A stretch of DNA of 64,000 nt from Bradyrhizobium sp. BTAi1 (lineage in GTDB: Bacteria > Pseudomonadota > Alphaproteobacteria > Rhizobiales > Xanthobacteraceae): positions 3,863,501-3,927,500 of the forward strand of contig NC_009485.1 of assembly GCF_000015165.1 (NCBI RefSeq), read 5' to 3'. How positions within the stretch are numbered: position 1 is the first letter of the stretch; the number at the start of each line of letters is the position of its first letter. The translations under genes were made by a program, and so were the position numbers. Below the pieces are notes generated by a model. The model did not search any database. It had not been told where the DNA came from and saw only the letters and a list, made by a program, of their open reading frames with translations. Positions 9,101 through 16,797 of the stretch are shown here, piece after piece.

Positions 9101-11917
9101 GCCGTCCTGGTCAACCAGGACGTGGGCGGAGGTGACACCTTCGTGCTGCTCCATCACGCGCGCGATCTCGCCGGGTTCGATCCGCAGACCGTTGAGCTTG
9201 ATCTGCTCATCGACGCGGCCGAGCCATTCAAGGCGTCCATCGCTGCGCCAGCGCCCGATGTCGCCGCTGCGATACAGCCGGCCTGGGCCCGTCGGGTCGG
9301 CCATGAACTGGCGCGCCGTCAGGTCCGGGCGTCCGAGATAGCCACGCGCCACGCCAGCGCCGCCAATGCAGATCTCGCCGGGCACGCCGATCGGACAAAA
9401 CCGATCGTTGCCGTCCAGGATCCGGACCTGCACATTCGCGATCGGCCGGCCGATCACATGCGGGGTGATCGGCTTGCAGATCGCGTCGGTGGTCGCGAGC
9501 ACCGCGGTCTCGCTCGGTCCATACGCATTGATGACGCGGCACTGTCCGGACCAATAGGCCAGCACGTCCTGCGGACAGACCTCGCCGCCGATCACCAATG
9601 TCCGGGGCGCAGCGTCCTGCCGCCTTGGAAGCTGCTGGGCAATGGTGGCCGGCAACTCGACGAGATCGATGGCGTGATCGCGGATCATGGCCGCGATCGC
9701 CTCGGGTTCGGCCATCAGCCGTTGTGGCACGAGGTGCAGCGTGGCACCGGCAGCAAGCGCGGTGGCGATGGCGCCGATCGAGACGTCGAAGCTCATGGCG
9801 ACGTAAAGCAGGACCCGGGCGCCCGGCTCGAGACCGAAGAGATCGCGCTGTGCGCGCGCCAGATTCGCCAGCGAGCCGTGCTCGATCAATGCGCCCTTCG
9901 GGCGCCCGGTCGTACCGGACGTGTAGATGACATAAGCCAGATCGTGCCGGCGCGGCGGTCTGGCCGCCGCATCGGCGTGCGCGTCCTCATGCTGCATGTC
10001 CACCAGCAGCTGAGGCACCGGCATGCTGTCGAAGAGGCCGGATGTCTGATCCGTGACGATGATCAGGCGTGGCGCGGCGTCCTCCACCATGAAGCGCAGG
10101 CGCTCGGACGGAAGATCGGGCGCGAGCGGCAGATAGGCAGCCCCTGCCTTAAGCACCGCGAGGAAGGCAACGATCAGGTCGGCGCTCTTCGGAACCGCGA
10201 CCCCGATCACGCCATCGGCGATGGCGAGGCCAGATGCGGTCATGCCCGCCCTGATGTGAGCGGCCAACGCGTCGGATCGGCGGTCGAGCGCGGCATACGT
10301 CAGGGCCTGATCGCCCGCAATCGCCAGGAGCTCGCCATGCGCAGCCACTGTCTGCGCAAACAGATCCACCAGCGTGCTCTCATCCGGAGCCGCGGTTTCC
10401 GACGCGCCGAAGGCGATGAGCGCCGCGCGCTCGCATGGCGGCAGGATCTCGAGCGTCTCGATCGCCGCGTCGCAATCCCGCGTCGCAATCTCTGCCAGAT
10501 GCAGGAGTTCCGCCGTCAGGCGCTCGATCGTCGACGAGTCGAACAGATCGGTGCTGTATTCGATCTCGGCGACCATGCCCTCGGCCGTCTCGGAGAGCGT
10601 GAGCGTGAGATCGAACTTGGCCGTGCCGGTATCGATGAAGGCAGTCTCGCAGGTCAGGCCGGGCAGGCGCAGATTGGCAAGGCCGTCGGCGAAGGTCTGG
10701 TAGACGAAGGCGACCTGGAAGATCGGGTTTCGGCTGGGATCGCGCGCGCCAGCCATGCGGTTGACGATCAGGTCGAATGGCGCCTCCTGATGTGCGTCGG
10801 CGTCGAGCAATTCCGATGCGACCCGTGTCATCAGGGCCGCAAAGCTGGGATTCCCGGTGAGATCGACGCGCAGCGGCAACGTGTTGGCGACATAGCCGAT
10901 CAGATCGGCGACCGCGGGGTCGCGGCGATTGGCAAACGGCATGCCGACGACGATGTCGTCCTGGCCGCCGAGGCGCGACAGCAGCAGCGCGAAGATCGCA
11001 AGCCAACCGGCACAGGGGGTGACCGATTGGCCGAGCGCGGCGTCGCGGAGCGCATCGGTGAGCGCCGGCGGCAAGGCGAAGCGGTAAGTCTGGCCATGGC
11101 CACTCAGCCGCTGCGGCCGCGGGCGATCGGCCGGCAGATCGAACGGAGCGAATCCATCGAGCCGCCGCTGCCAATAGTCCAGCGCGGTCTCGATCACGGC
11201 CGGGAGCGCGCGGCGCTGCCACAGCGCGAACTCGGCAAATTGCAGCGGCGGGTCGGCGGCATCAGACGGCCGGCCCTGCCGCGCGCCATCATACAGGGCG
11301 GCGAGGTCACGCTGCATCACGACCAGCGACCAGCCGTCATTGATGATGTGGTGCTGATTGATCAGCAGCACATGATGGTCGTGCGACAGGGCGAATAGAT
11401 TGACGCGCCAGCATGGGCCGGTTGAGAGGTCGAACGGCCGCCGCGCTTCGGCATCGAGCCGCTGCGGCAACGCGCTTTCACTGATCGGCTCGACGTGGAG
11501 CTGGACGGGAGCCGGGGCGACGATGCGCTGAGCCGACCCGCCCTCATGCTCGATGAAGGTGGTGCGCAGGATCGCGTGGCGTGCCGCCAGCATCGTCAGC
11601 GCCTGGCTGAGCGCGCCAACGTCGAGCGGACCTCGAATATGCGTCGCGAGCGGCACGTTGTAGGCGACGCTGTGCCCGTGCTGCAGTCGGTCGATGAACC
11701 ACATCCGCTGCTGGTTGAAGGACAGCGGCCACATCCGGTCGGCCAGATGCAGCATGATCGACTCGCGCTGCGAGCCGATCTCGCCGCGCAGCGTGTCGGG
11801 CAGCGGCCGGTTCGCCAGATTGATCAGGCTGAGCTGTTCGCCGTTGCGGCGAAGCAGGAAGCCTTCCCTGGCCAGCCGGTCGACGAGCTCCGACGGATCG
11901 GATTCGATCAGGGACAT
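104..11917 (-). CDS. Three-module nonribosomal peptide synthetase with terminal thioesterase
   Basis: About 3937 aa. The order is a TubC-like docking segment (about 8-58), C-A-T, C-A-T-E, then C-A-T-TE. The first C domain shows HHIINDG at 189-195. The second and third C domains share the PLQEGLLFHALY signature. The epimerase shows HHLIIDG. Carrier motifs are GGDSI, GGDSI and GGHSL (Ser near 3629). The thioesterase nucleophile is in GWSFGG (Ser near 3757). Hand-read adenylation codes (GrsA positions 235 to 331) are D-V-G-E-V-G-A-V-L, close to ornithine/lysine codes; D-V-Y-Y-M-G-G-I-G, which I cannot assign; and V-D-W-E-I-S-R-S-V. The third lacks the usual Asp235 and looks like beta-amino-acid domains. 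The start was chosen because its ATG overlaps the previous gene's TAA (TAATG); a longer reading adds 25 unsupported residues. The enzyme should extend the chain begun by the upstream NRPS and release it by hydrolysis or cyclisation. Confidence 0.95.
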   Translation of the reverse strand: MSLIESDPSELVDRLAREGFLLRRNGEQLSLINLANRPLPDTLRGEIGSQRESIMLHLADRMWPLSFNQQRMWFIDRLQHGHSVAYNVPLATHIRGPLDVGALSQALTMLAARHAILRTTFIEHEGGSAQRIVAPAPVQLHVEPISESALPQRLDAEARRPFDLSTGPCWRVNLFALSHDHHVLLINQHHIINDGWSLVVMQRDLAALYDGARQGRPSDAADPPLQFAEFALWQRRALPAVIETALDYWQRRLDGFAPFDLPADRPRPQRLSGHGQTYRFALPPALTDALRDAALGQSVTPCAGWLAIFALLLSRLGGQDDIVVGMPFANRRDPAVADLIGYVANTLPLRVDLTGNPSFAALMTRVASELLDADAHQEAPFDLIVNRMAGARDPSRNPIFQVAFVYQTFADGLANLRLPGLTCETAFIDTGTAKFDLTLTLSETAEGMVAEIEYSTDLFDSSTIERLTAELLHLAEIATRDCDAAIETLEILPPCERAALIAFGASETAAPDESTLVDLFAQTVAAHGELLAIAGDQALTYAALDRRSDALAAHIRAGMTASGLAIADGVIGVAVPKSADLIVAFLAVLKAGAAYLPLAPDLPSERLRFMVEDAAPRLIIVTDQTSGLFDSMPVPQLLVDMQHEDAHADAAARPPRRHDLAYVIYTSGTTGRPKGALIEHGSLANLARAQRDLFGLEPGARVLLYVAMSFDVSIGAIATALAAGATLHLVPQRLMAEPEAIAAMIRDHAIDLVELPATIAQQLPRRQDAAPRTLVIGGEVCPQDVLAYWSGQCRVINAYGPSETAVLATTDAICKPITPHVIGRPIANVQVRILDGNDRFCPIGVPGEICIGGAGVARGYLGRPDLTARQFMADPTGPGRLYRSGDIGRWRSDGRLEWLGRVDEQIKLNGLRIEPGEIARVMEQHEGVTSAHVLVDQDGRSSRLVGFYAAAPEFDEPALRHHLRARLPAYMVPSLLMRLDALPVGPNGKLDPRALPRPQAEVMPEGRTPRTPLETTLASIWCSVLRLERISIDDEFFALGGDSIMTIQVCAAARAVGIALTAQAMFENPTIARLAEAVSRTPAAIVVPPAEPEQTDASIDIPPDVLDTLWSVGRVEAVYGLSPLQEGLLFHALYAPGSDQYCVQLSWRHQGPLDPAALRLAWEGVIARHGILRTGFVWEGVSRPLQVVYATAPLDWNQADWRGDDAARLDTFLSEDRRRGFALGRPGLMRLRLMQLTDDSWAIVWTTHHLLMDGWCLPLILQEVALRYRQACGEAVALPPAPPPFERHIAWLARQDRDLAQAFWRAHLAGIEAPTPLAINHRPLDIRRPIERLQRESVLLDKTRSAALAAFARQHRITLNTLIELAWAALLSRYSGHDDVVFGIAVSGRPPELPQVERMIGLFINAVPLRLSLDQDRSTLDHLHAVQAATRGAEAHATVGLATIQGWSKLESGSALFQSLLVFESYPGGLPAEVTELRIDEKTNYPLTLAVLPGTAIELRVLYDADSFTAAAVAQLCAHLDRTITWLTQHAARPLGELDFLSVAERHDLLMAWNDRWVPYPRDATLHGLFAEIARRHPSATAVVEGHRHIDFGTLDRTANRLAHRIVASPAPSGGIAPGRPIALCCGRTIEMVIAILAILKAGGAWVPLDPDYPAERLRFMIEDSAAELVLASPKAARDVAVLQSPQRLLLIVEPTDGSGDDRPPPATTGPADAAYVIYTSGSTGRPKGVACVHRAVINFCHEWQSKRAIAPGDAGTLTSSLSFDVSVYEIFSNLLFGAAVHLLDKDTILDADRFARYLRDQRIQNCYLPPHLLTAVASLVAADGANYALKRLMVGVEPPLEQAMWRIKQAVPGAAVVNGYGTTETTIGSIAYYVERDTGRSGNAPIGVPFQNQTAYLLDKRLRPVPLGAIGEIYIGGDGVSAGYLNRPELTAERFMDNPFQSLPDRLAGRNARIYRTGDLGRMLPDRQLECLGRIDTQIKIRGYRVEPSEIEAVIAACPGVTQSAVIVVDSGAARRLVGYYAAPSGQPDEQTVRARLAALLPPYMVPAVLMRLDRLQLSPNGKIDRRALPLPASATPDKRDLSAPRDDTEAALAAVWRTVLKLDQIGIDEDFFALGGDSILTIQVIARARQMGLELSASQLFAAPTIRALAASLRREAPEALVVIDDDDADASRAPLAPIQQWFFAIGHSDLNHWNQAFLFHVDASVTIARIAHALSQLGELHPAFASRFVSHADKGWRETTGPAAWPVEAFDLTGCADAAAALRAEADRVQARLDISHGPLARATLFTGHPDRRPRLLLAVHHLIIDGVSWRILLEDLECLLAGGTPARPAVRFTSWRSALARYARTAAVAQWDYWLAVGANASALPLDSSEADPGCGEDADRICFTLGTDTTGRLLTRAGPAYRTQINDLLLTALALAVRSSTGLADVIVDLEGHGREECVSARDVSRTVGWFTSMFPVHLTLPAGSDIDAAIKAIKETLRAVPDKGVGYGALRFLSDDPRHAALAAGAKARIGFNYLGRFDALSGRYITLSEESAGTAVSPRNRLIHPIEISAYVSDGALKVTIEYSGRCCASSRAQRLADAFATALGDVVKHCVSGAGGLTPSDCPLAPDVSQATLDGLARAGRIDTVYGLAPLQEGLLFHALYAPDSDQYCVQLSWRHQGQLDTAALRRAWQGIIDRHGILRAAFIWEGVTRPLQAIYENVPLDWEEADWRGGPDDQLDAYLAEDRRRGFRLDRPGLTRLRLMRLRDDGWAVVWTTHHLLMDGWCLPLILQEVALRYRQACGEAIELPPAPPPFERHIAWLARQDRNQAQAFWRAHLAGIEAPTPLAINHRPLDMRRPIERMERRRLLLDRTDSAALATFARQHKVTLNTLVELALAAVLSRYSGQDEVVLGIAVAGRPGELPQVERMIGLFINTVPLRLSLDAERSVLENLHAVQAATRSVIQHGYLSLTEIQAQSAVPNGTPLFQQLLVFENYPDDGIGAAPAGGYLDMRGDIKTSFPLTLVVVPAAELLVQASYDAACFDETVIARLLGHLSETLRWLAANPERPLADAALLTEAERRAALAAAVTAVPYPRDISLADMFEAVARRQPQRAAVMHGDSAIAFGELNVQANRLAHRLRKLGVRAETAVGISIERSIPLIVGLMGILKAGGAYVPLEPDVPDDRLQFMLADSQAPVLVTTAALANKFPQFTGEVIALDDPMLDSETACDPTREAVADPLLYIAYTSGSTGRPKGVMVQQSTVLNRFHWLWRSLPLADDEVGSQISSINFVDAVWEVFSRLARGIPFVVCSDEVVRDPQRMVDALARHRVTRLEPVPSLLASLLDNVPDIAERLPHLRYCICSGEILPVELARRFRATMPAVRLFNRYGSTEATSVLWQEVVNTEAYGANVPVGHPVQNVGICILDRRRRPLPHGIAGSLYVYGDAVARGYHGRPDLTAERFVTLPLITQEVRAYYTGDLARQRADGSIEVLGRDDNQLSIHGYRIEPGEIETALGRLAGIRDCVAVVRDIGGSRQLVAFYAEADDAGTALSPQALRNHLAGQLPAYMVPSLFVKLAALPLTINGKVDRKSLVARDLEIGPLDSDALLPRDATERRLHDLWAQVIGIDHFGVEDDFFAVGGHSLLAVRLATRINTTFRRSFPVAWIFSTRTIAAQAAALRKDGAGADFEPTVMLKRGRRILFLVHPGHAGAEAYSALAPLLQDDLAICAVESWNLYGNDQPVTGIPALARRYLAAIRTVQPTGPYLLGGWSFGGSVAYEISCQLAAAGERVEQLILLDSFGPHDGRQAFVAAFDAAARAAFLDVPFYRDMPDEIRDRMARVIRMENAMLADFRPQRYDGPVLLLKANEAETPPEPCVAAYPSGFLDMLQATQAAPDNFWGRVASRLIVRPVAGTHGGLMSGAAVAEIAAILSQTCLEPSNIEDSSIMGSAP

Positions 11918-14900
11918 TACAGCCGCTCCATCACGATCTGACGGCCGGCCGGTCGTGCCGCATCCGATTTGATGTGCTGCGCGAGATCGCACAACACCGC
12001 GTTCTCATAGACAGCGCGGAAGGTGAGACCGACGCGCAGGCTCTGCTCGACGCGGAGCATCATCTCGCCGGCCATCAGCGAATTGCCGCCGAGCCGGAAG
12101 AAGTGATCGGTGCGCCCGATCTGCGGCCGCTTAAGTACTACGCTCCAGATAGAGGCCAGCTCGCGCTCCACCGGATCGGCGATCGATACAATGGCCGCAG
12201 CAGGGGCAGGGACAACGTCAGGCAATTGCTTGCGATCGAGCTTGCCGTTGGCAGAGAGCGGCAGCGCGTCCAGGACGATGATGTGGTCGGGCACCATGTA
12301 GTCCGGCAGCCGCTGCCTGAGCCTCTCGTGAGTGCGAGCGAGGTCCGGACGGCCGTTCCGTCCGACGAGATAGGCAACGGTGAGCTCACGGCCATCGGTC
12401 GCGCGCCGCGCGACGACCGCTTGCGCGACGTCGGATTGCTCCAGCAGCACCGCTTCGATCTCGCCGAGCTCGACGCGGAAACCGCGGATCTTGACCTGGA
12501 AATCACGCCGGCCGAGGAACTCGATGGCGCCGTCAGGCAGGCGGCGGGCGACGTCGCCGGTGCGGTAGAGCCGCGCCATGTGCGGGACGCCATCAGCAAA
12601 GGGATTGCCGACGAACCGCTCGCGGGTCAACTCCGGCCGACTGACGTAGCCGCGGGCGACGCCGATGCCGGCGATGCAGAGCTCGCCTGGCACGCCCAGC
12701 GGCATCGGGAGCAGTCGGCCGTCGAGAATATGGAGCTCCGTGTTGTCGACCGGCCATCCGAGCGGCGCCACCGCGTGGCGCTCGGCATCGCCGATATCGC
12801 AGCACCACGCGCTGACATCGATCGATGCTTCAGTCGGGCCGTAAAGATTGTGCAGCTCCGCATGCGCCAGCCGCGCGCGGCACTGCGCCGCGACCGCGGT
12901 CGGCAGCGCCTCGCCGCTGCAATAGATGCGCTTCAGCGACACCAGGTCGGCGAGGTCAGCGTTGCCCAGGAACACCGACAGCATTGCGGGCACGAAGTGA
13001 ATATCGGTAATGCCGCGATCACGGATCAGCCCGGCGATGGCGCGCGGGTCCTTGTGCGCGTCCGGCGGCGCGACCACCAGCTCGGCGCCGGAGATCAACG
13101 GCAGCAGAAACTCCCATACCGAGACATCGAACGTGTAGGGTGTCTTTTGCAGGATGCGGTCCGTCGGCTGCAGCCCGTAGTGTTTCTGCATCCAGACGAT
13201 CCGGTTGGCGACGCCGCCATGCGTGAGCATGGCGCCTTTCGGCCGCCCGGTCGAGCCCGAGGTGAAGATGATATAAGCGAGATCATCGGGTGCTACCGAG
13301 GGGCATTCGGCCTCGGGTCCCGCCGCCGCACCGAGCGGATCGACCGTCAGTTGGTCGATGCCGGCGCACAGGTGGTCCTCGAATTCGGCGCCGACAAGCA
13401 CAAGCACAGGCGCGGCATCTTCGATCATCTGCGCGATGCGCGGACGTGGGTCGCGTGGATCGAGCGGCAGATAGGCCGCGCCCGCTTCCAGGGTCGCGAG
13501 CAGCGCGACGACCATGGCGATACCGCGCTCGAACATCAGCGCGACCGTCACGTGATCGCCATGCGCCCGCGTCCGCGCGCGGATCTGTCGTGCCAGAACG
13601 CGCACATGCGCATGCAGCGTGGTGTAGTCGAGGCCGATCGCATTGAACGACACGGCCGGCCGTTCGGCATAGGTCAGAGCGGCGGTGTGGAGCAGAGCGT
13701 TGAGCGTGAGATCGCGCGCCGTCGCGACATCGGACCCCTTGCTGCTCGCGCGGAGGGCCGCGTGGGCCTCGGCCGACAGCAAAGGCAGGTCGCCGAGCTG
13801 GGTGTCGGGATCGGCGCAGCCGGCGTTCCAGACCGTCGCAATCGAGTCCGCGAGCCCGGCCACGAATGCAGGCTCCAAGCTGGCGGCGCTCCATTCGAGC
13901 GCAGCGGCTTGGACGGTATTCGTCTGGCCCGGAGCAAGCGTCACGCGCAGCCGCAACGGCGTTGCCGGAGCGGAACCGTCGCCGGTCAGGATCGCGACCG
14001 GCACCTGCTCGCTCCAATCCGTTCGGCCGAGACGCTGCGGCAGATCGGCCGCCATCGGCTCCGACAAGGCGAGTGATAGAAGGACCTCGCTGTCGGCGCA
14101 GAGCTCGGCAAAGCCGCGATCGGCTGAAGCTGCAAGTGTCAACGGCACCAAGCGCGCCGCGAAGGGATCGGGTCGGATCGGCAGTCGGAGCGCGAGGCTG
14201 ACGGTCGTGGCATCGAGTGCCCGCGCCGCGGTCGCGACGACGGCGGCCACGAGTGAGGAGAGAGCAGGGGGCTTGAAACGATCGTCGCCGATATTGGGGA
14301 GACCGACCGCAGTCTGTCGGATGCAAGAGTCTGCCGTGCCGTTTGCCGGCTGGATGTTGCGCGTGATGGCCGCGAGGAAATCCAGGCGTGCCGGCTCGAT
14401 CGCCGCGATGGCGGTGGTCCATTGCGCCTCCGCCGCCTGCATGCGCCGCAGGACCGTGGCATCGGGCGGAGCGCCATCGACCGTCTGGCCGACAGCAAAC
14501 AATGCCGCGATCGCTGTCCGATCGAGCGCTCGGCCATCTGCGTCGTGCAGACCGCCGAGCCGGACGCTTCCGTTCCGGGCGGCGATCACGACACTATCCA
14601 TGCTGACTGCGAGCACTTGCCCCGGAGTGGTCTCTGACGACTCGGCGATGTCGATCTGTCCAACGGTAAGGCCAACTCCTCCTGCGACCAGCCGCAGCGC
14701 GCAGCGTGCGCGGTGGGAGCCGAAATCGATAGCCCGGGGCAGCGCGCTGAGCGTCGCGGCGTCGATGTCGAAATGCAGGCGATGCACGGCTCGCAGCGTC
14801 GCTGTTTCGACCGGAGTCGTCACGGGCGGCGGCGTGTCGGCGAGCTCTTCCTCGCGCGCCAGCATGGTAACCAACTCGGTCAAGCCATCGAGCGCCGCGC

Positions 14901-15321
14901 GGTGGGCGCGCTCGACGACGGTGCCGGCCCTGTCGCGCGCCGAGAGCGGCACGGACGCGGTCCATAGCACTCGCTGGCCGTCCATCCAGGCGATCTCGAA
15001 GGACGAGCGCTGTGACGCAATCGCAGCTACGAGCACTGCCGGGCCATCGCCGTCGCGCTGCAGCGGCCGCAACACCAGCGTGCCCGGCGGCAGATCCGGA
15101 ACACCATCGGCCAGGCCATCGGCATGGACGGCGAGATCGTAGCCGCCGAGCGCGGAGGGCCGCGATGGCGCGGACCTGATCCGCGCAGTGTGCGCGAAAG
15201 CGAGACAACGCGGATTTTGGGTGATCAAAACCGTGACAGCGTGCCCGCTCTCGTGCAGATGACGGACGATCTCCAGCGTCAGATCGTCATTGCCCTGAAC
15301 AACGCAATCGAGGCTCCGCAT
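11917..15321 (-). CDS. Single-module NRPS, likely loading module (decayed formyltransferase-like and C-like N-terminus, A, T)
   Basis: 1134 aa. Residues about 1-250 resemble the formyltransferase-like leader seen on some adenylation proteins, including its C-terminal beta domain (PGQVLAV near 225), but the stretch that should carry the Asn-x-His catalytic motif reads RPLQRDGDGPA, so activity is probably lost. Residues about 270-530 look like a reduced condensation domain without an HHxxxDG motif. A complete adenylation domain follows (IFTSGSTGRPKG; code D-V-W-H-Y-S-L-I-D, close to serine codes), then a carrier domain with Ser near 1081 in LGGNSL. The stop overlaps the start of the next NRPS by one base. 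This protein probably loads Ser and passes it to the three-module synthetase. Confidence 0.9.
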   Translation of the reverse strand: MRSLDCVVQGNDDLTLEIVRHLHESGHAVTVLITQNPRCLAFAHTARIRSAPSRPSALGGYDLAVHADGLADGVPDLPPGTLVLRPLQRDGDGPAVLVAAIASQRSSFEIAWMDGQRVLWTASVPLSARDRAGTVVERAHRAALDGLTELVTMLAREEELADTPPPVTTPVETATLRAVHRLHFDIDAATLSALPRAIDFGSHRARCALRLVAGGVGLTVGQIDIAESSETTPGQVLAVSMDSVVIAARNGSVRLGGLHDADGRALDRTAIAALFAVGQTVDGAPPDATVLRRMQAAEAQWTTAIAAIEPARLDFLAAITRNIQPANGTADSCIRQTAVGLPNIGDDRFKPPALSSLVAAVVATAARALDATTVSLALRLPIRPDPFAARLVPLTLAASADRGFAELCADSEVLLSLALSEPMAADLPQRLGRTDWSEQVPVAILTGDGSAPATPLRLRVTLAPGQTNTVQAAALEWSAASLEPAFVAGLADSIATVWNAGCADPDTQLGDLPLLSAEAHAALRASSKGSDVATARDLTLNALLHTAALTYAERPAVSFNAIGLDYTTLHAHVRVLARQIRARTRAHGDHVTVALMFERGIAMVVALLATLEAGAAYLPLDPRDPRPRIAQMIEDAAPVLVLVGAEFEDHLCAGIDQLTVDPLGAAAGPEAECPSVAPDDLAYIIFTSGSTGRPKGAMLTHGGVANRIVWMQKHYGLQPTDRILQKTPYTFDVSVWEFLLPLISGAELVVAPPDAHKDPRAIAGLIRDRGITDIHFVPAMLSVFLGNADLADLVSLKRIYCSGEALPTAVAAQCRARLAHAELHNLYGPTEASIDVSAWCCDIGDAERHAVAPLGWPVDNTELHILDGRLLPMPLGVPGELCIAGIGVARGYVSRPELTRERFVGNPFADGVPHMARLYRTGDVARRLPDGAIEFLGRRDFQVKIRGFRVELGEIEAVLLEQSDVAQAVVARRATDGRELTVAYLVGRNGRPDLARTHERLRQRLPDYMVPDHIIVLDALPLSANGKLDRKQLPDVVPAPAAAIVSIADPVERELASIWSVVLKRPQIGRTDHFFRLGGNSLMAGEMMLRVEQSLRVGLTFRAVYENAVLCDLAQHIKSDAARPAGRQIVMERL

Positions 15322-15393
15322 GGTGGTCTCGTCCGTCTCCTATCAGCCGTTCTGCGCCAGACTTCGGCGAGAAAGCGTGGTCTCGCCGCGATC

Positions 15394-16359
15394 TCAACTG
15401 TCAACCAGACGCCGGTCCTCGAACGCCTTGCGGATCTCGGGATCGTCGAGCACGCCGCTTTCGGCCAGGAAGTTCACGACCTTGTCGACGATCGGGTTGA
15501 CGGTGCGGTAAGTGGCGAGATCCTGGTCGAGATGGGTGGCGGCGATGACGGTCTCAATCTGGCGTGCGTCGAGCCCGACGTCGGCGAGAATGTCGATGTC
15601 GAACTGCTTCTGCAGAGAGAGACTAAGATAGTCGCCGAGAAAGTCGGGCAGAACGGCACCGATCGCACGGCGCTGCGCAAGCGTCAGGACGCTCCAGAGA
15701 TGTCGGAGGACATCGCCGAAGATCAGGCAGTGGCGGACCTCGTCGATCATGTGATCGCCGTTTACGGCATGGAAGGTCTCATTGAGGCCGTCCTCGCGAT
15801 GCACGTCGATCAGATCCTTGGTAACGGAGTTCTCCGCAATGCAGACGGAGATCGTCTTGAGCGCGATGTGCAGATCAGCCGGCAGCTTGGGAAGAGCGTT
15901 TCGGATCGCCTGTTCGACCGTGAGGGTCGTCGGCAATGACAGCGGCGTGACACCGGTCAGCCGCTGTACCTGCTCCATGAAGTCGATCGCGACATGGGCA
16001 TGGAAGGCCTCGTCGATGACGACGGTGAGCACGTCGGCGCGCAGCTGCGCCGGAAACGGCCATGGCAGCTGATCATTGGCAATCGCGAGCGAGACCTCGC
16101 TGACGACCCGGGTTTCGACGAACGCGATATCATTCAGGAATTTGTAAAGTGATTGCAGCAGAATGCGCTGCCGAGCGGCGGTGCCGAGAGCCTTGACCAG
16201 CGGATGCAGCGCAATGGGCTGACGAGCTGTGGGATAGAAGTGTTCATCGGGACTGACATTGCGCAGCACGCGCCGTGGCCGCGACCGGATCGACGACGAT
16301 TTCTCCCAATGCGCCTGTCGTCGCGACAGCGACGCCGTCGTGTCCACATTGATGCCCAT
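15394..16359 (-). CDS. AurF-type diiron N-oxygenase
   Basis: 321 aa. The family uses a nonheme diiron centre to oxygenate amines to hydroxylamines or nitro groups, as in AurF. All seven expected metal ligands appear with near-identical spacing: Glu82, Glu117, His120, Glu176, His203, Glu207 and His210, in FVETR, DEAFH, IAEN and DEVRH contexts. A GGGGGA ribosome-binding site lies five bases before the ATG. The gene is 72 bp upstream of the loading NRPS and on the same strand, so it probably tailors a free or carrier-bound amine, such as the side chain of a basic residue. The substrate cannot be read from sequence. A different oxidation by a ferritin-like protein is the main alternative. Confidence 0.85.
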   Translation of the reverse strand: MGINVDTTASLSRRQAHWEKSSSIRSRPRRVLRNVSPDEHFYPTARQPIALHPLVKALGTAARQRILLQSLYKFLNDIAFVETRVVSEVSLAIANDQLPWPFPAQLRADVLTVVIDEAFHAHVAIDFMEQVQRLTGVTPLSLPTTLTVEQAIRNALPKLPADLHIALKTISVCIAENSVTKDLIDVHREDGLNETFHAVNGDHMIDEVRHCLIFGDVLRHLWSVLTLAQRRAIGAVLPDFLGDYLSLSLQKQFDIDILADVGLDARQIETVIAATHLDQDLATYRTVNPIVDKVVNFLAESGVLDDPEIRKAFEDRRLVDS

Positions 16360-16797
16360 CCGCGGTCCCCCAGCCGTCGAAGTGTTTCAGTCGTTGATTG
16401 TCGTGCACGTCGCCGCCAAGCACCGCTCCGCTCGACGGAGCTCAAGATGCGCGTCGAGGCGCGTTCGGCCGAACCGGCCAGCGTGATGCAAAGCGAGCGC
16501 ATGGATCATGCATCCTCAGCGCGCCGCCAACTCTGCGTATCTCCACACAAATTGCTGGCACGCTCACGACTCCCTCTTGATCAAGACGCAATAGACAACA
16601 GAACGTCTGCGCATCAGTCCGACGCGTGCGTTACCATGGAAGAACGAGCACAACAGAACGGGCGGTGAAAATGGTGAGCGTTACACAACAAACGGAACGC
16701 GACTTGACCGGAGAGCTGATCTACTCGCAAAGGACGAGTATCAGGATAGCTGCAAGAAGAGATATAGGTGGCGATGGTTGACGTCAACTGGAAGCTC
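16360..16797. promoter_or_regulatory. 438-bp gap between asnB-like gene and AurF-like gene, with perfect palindrome
   Basis: I see no convincing gene here. A perfect 12-bp palindrome, GTTGACGTCAAC, lies at 16777-16788, just beyond the asnB stop. A 6-bp hairpin (GCTCCG-CTCGA-CGGAGC) lies at 16425-16441. The gap is unusually long for an operon whose other members nearly touch, so a separate minus-strand promoter for the oxygenase-NRPS genes is likely. I could not find a clear -35/-10 pair. Confidence 0.4.

Noticed and set aside
215..11398. A 3,727-codon open frame on the plus strand antisense to the large NRPS
   Set aside because: It mirrors the NRPS codon pattern in GC-rich DNA, has very Arg/Gly/Ala-rich low-quality protein, and shows no family motif. 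It is a shadow.
12000..15142. Long plus-strand frames antisense to the loading NRPS
   Set aside because: Same reason: composition-driven open frames opposite a clear NRPS with intact motifs.
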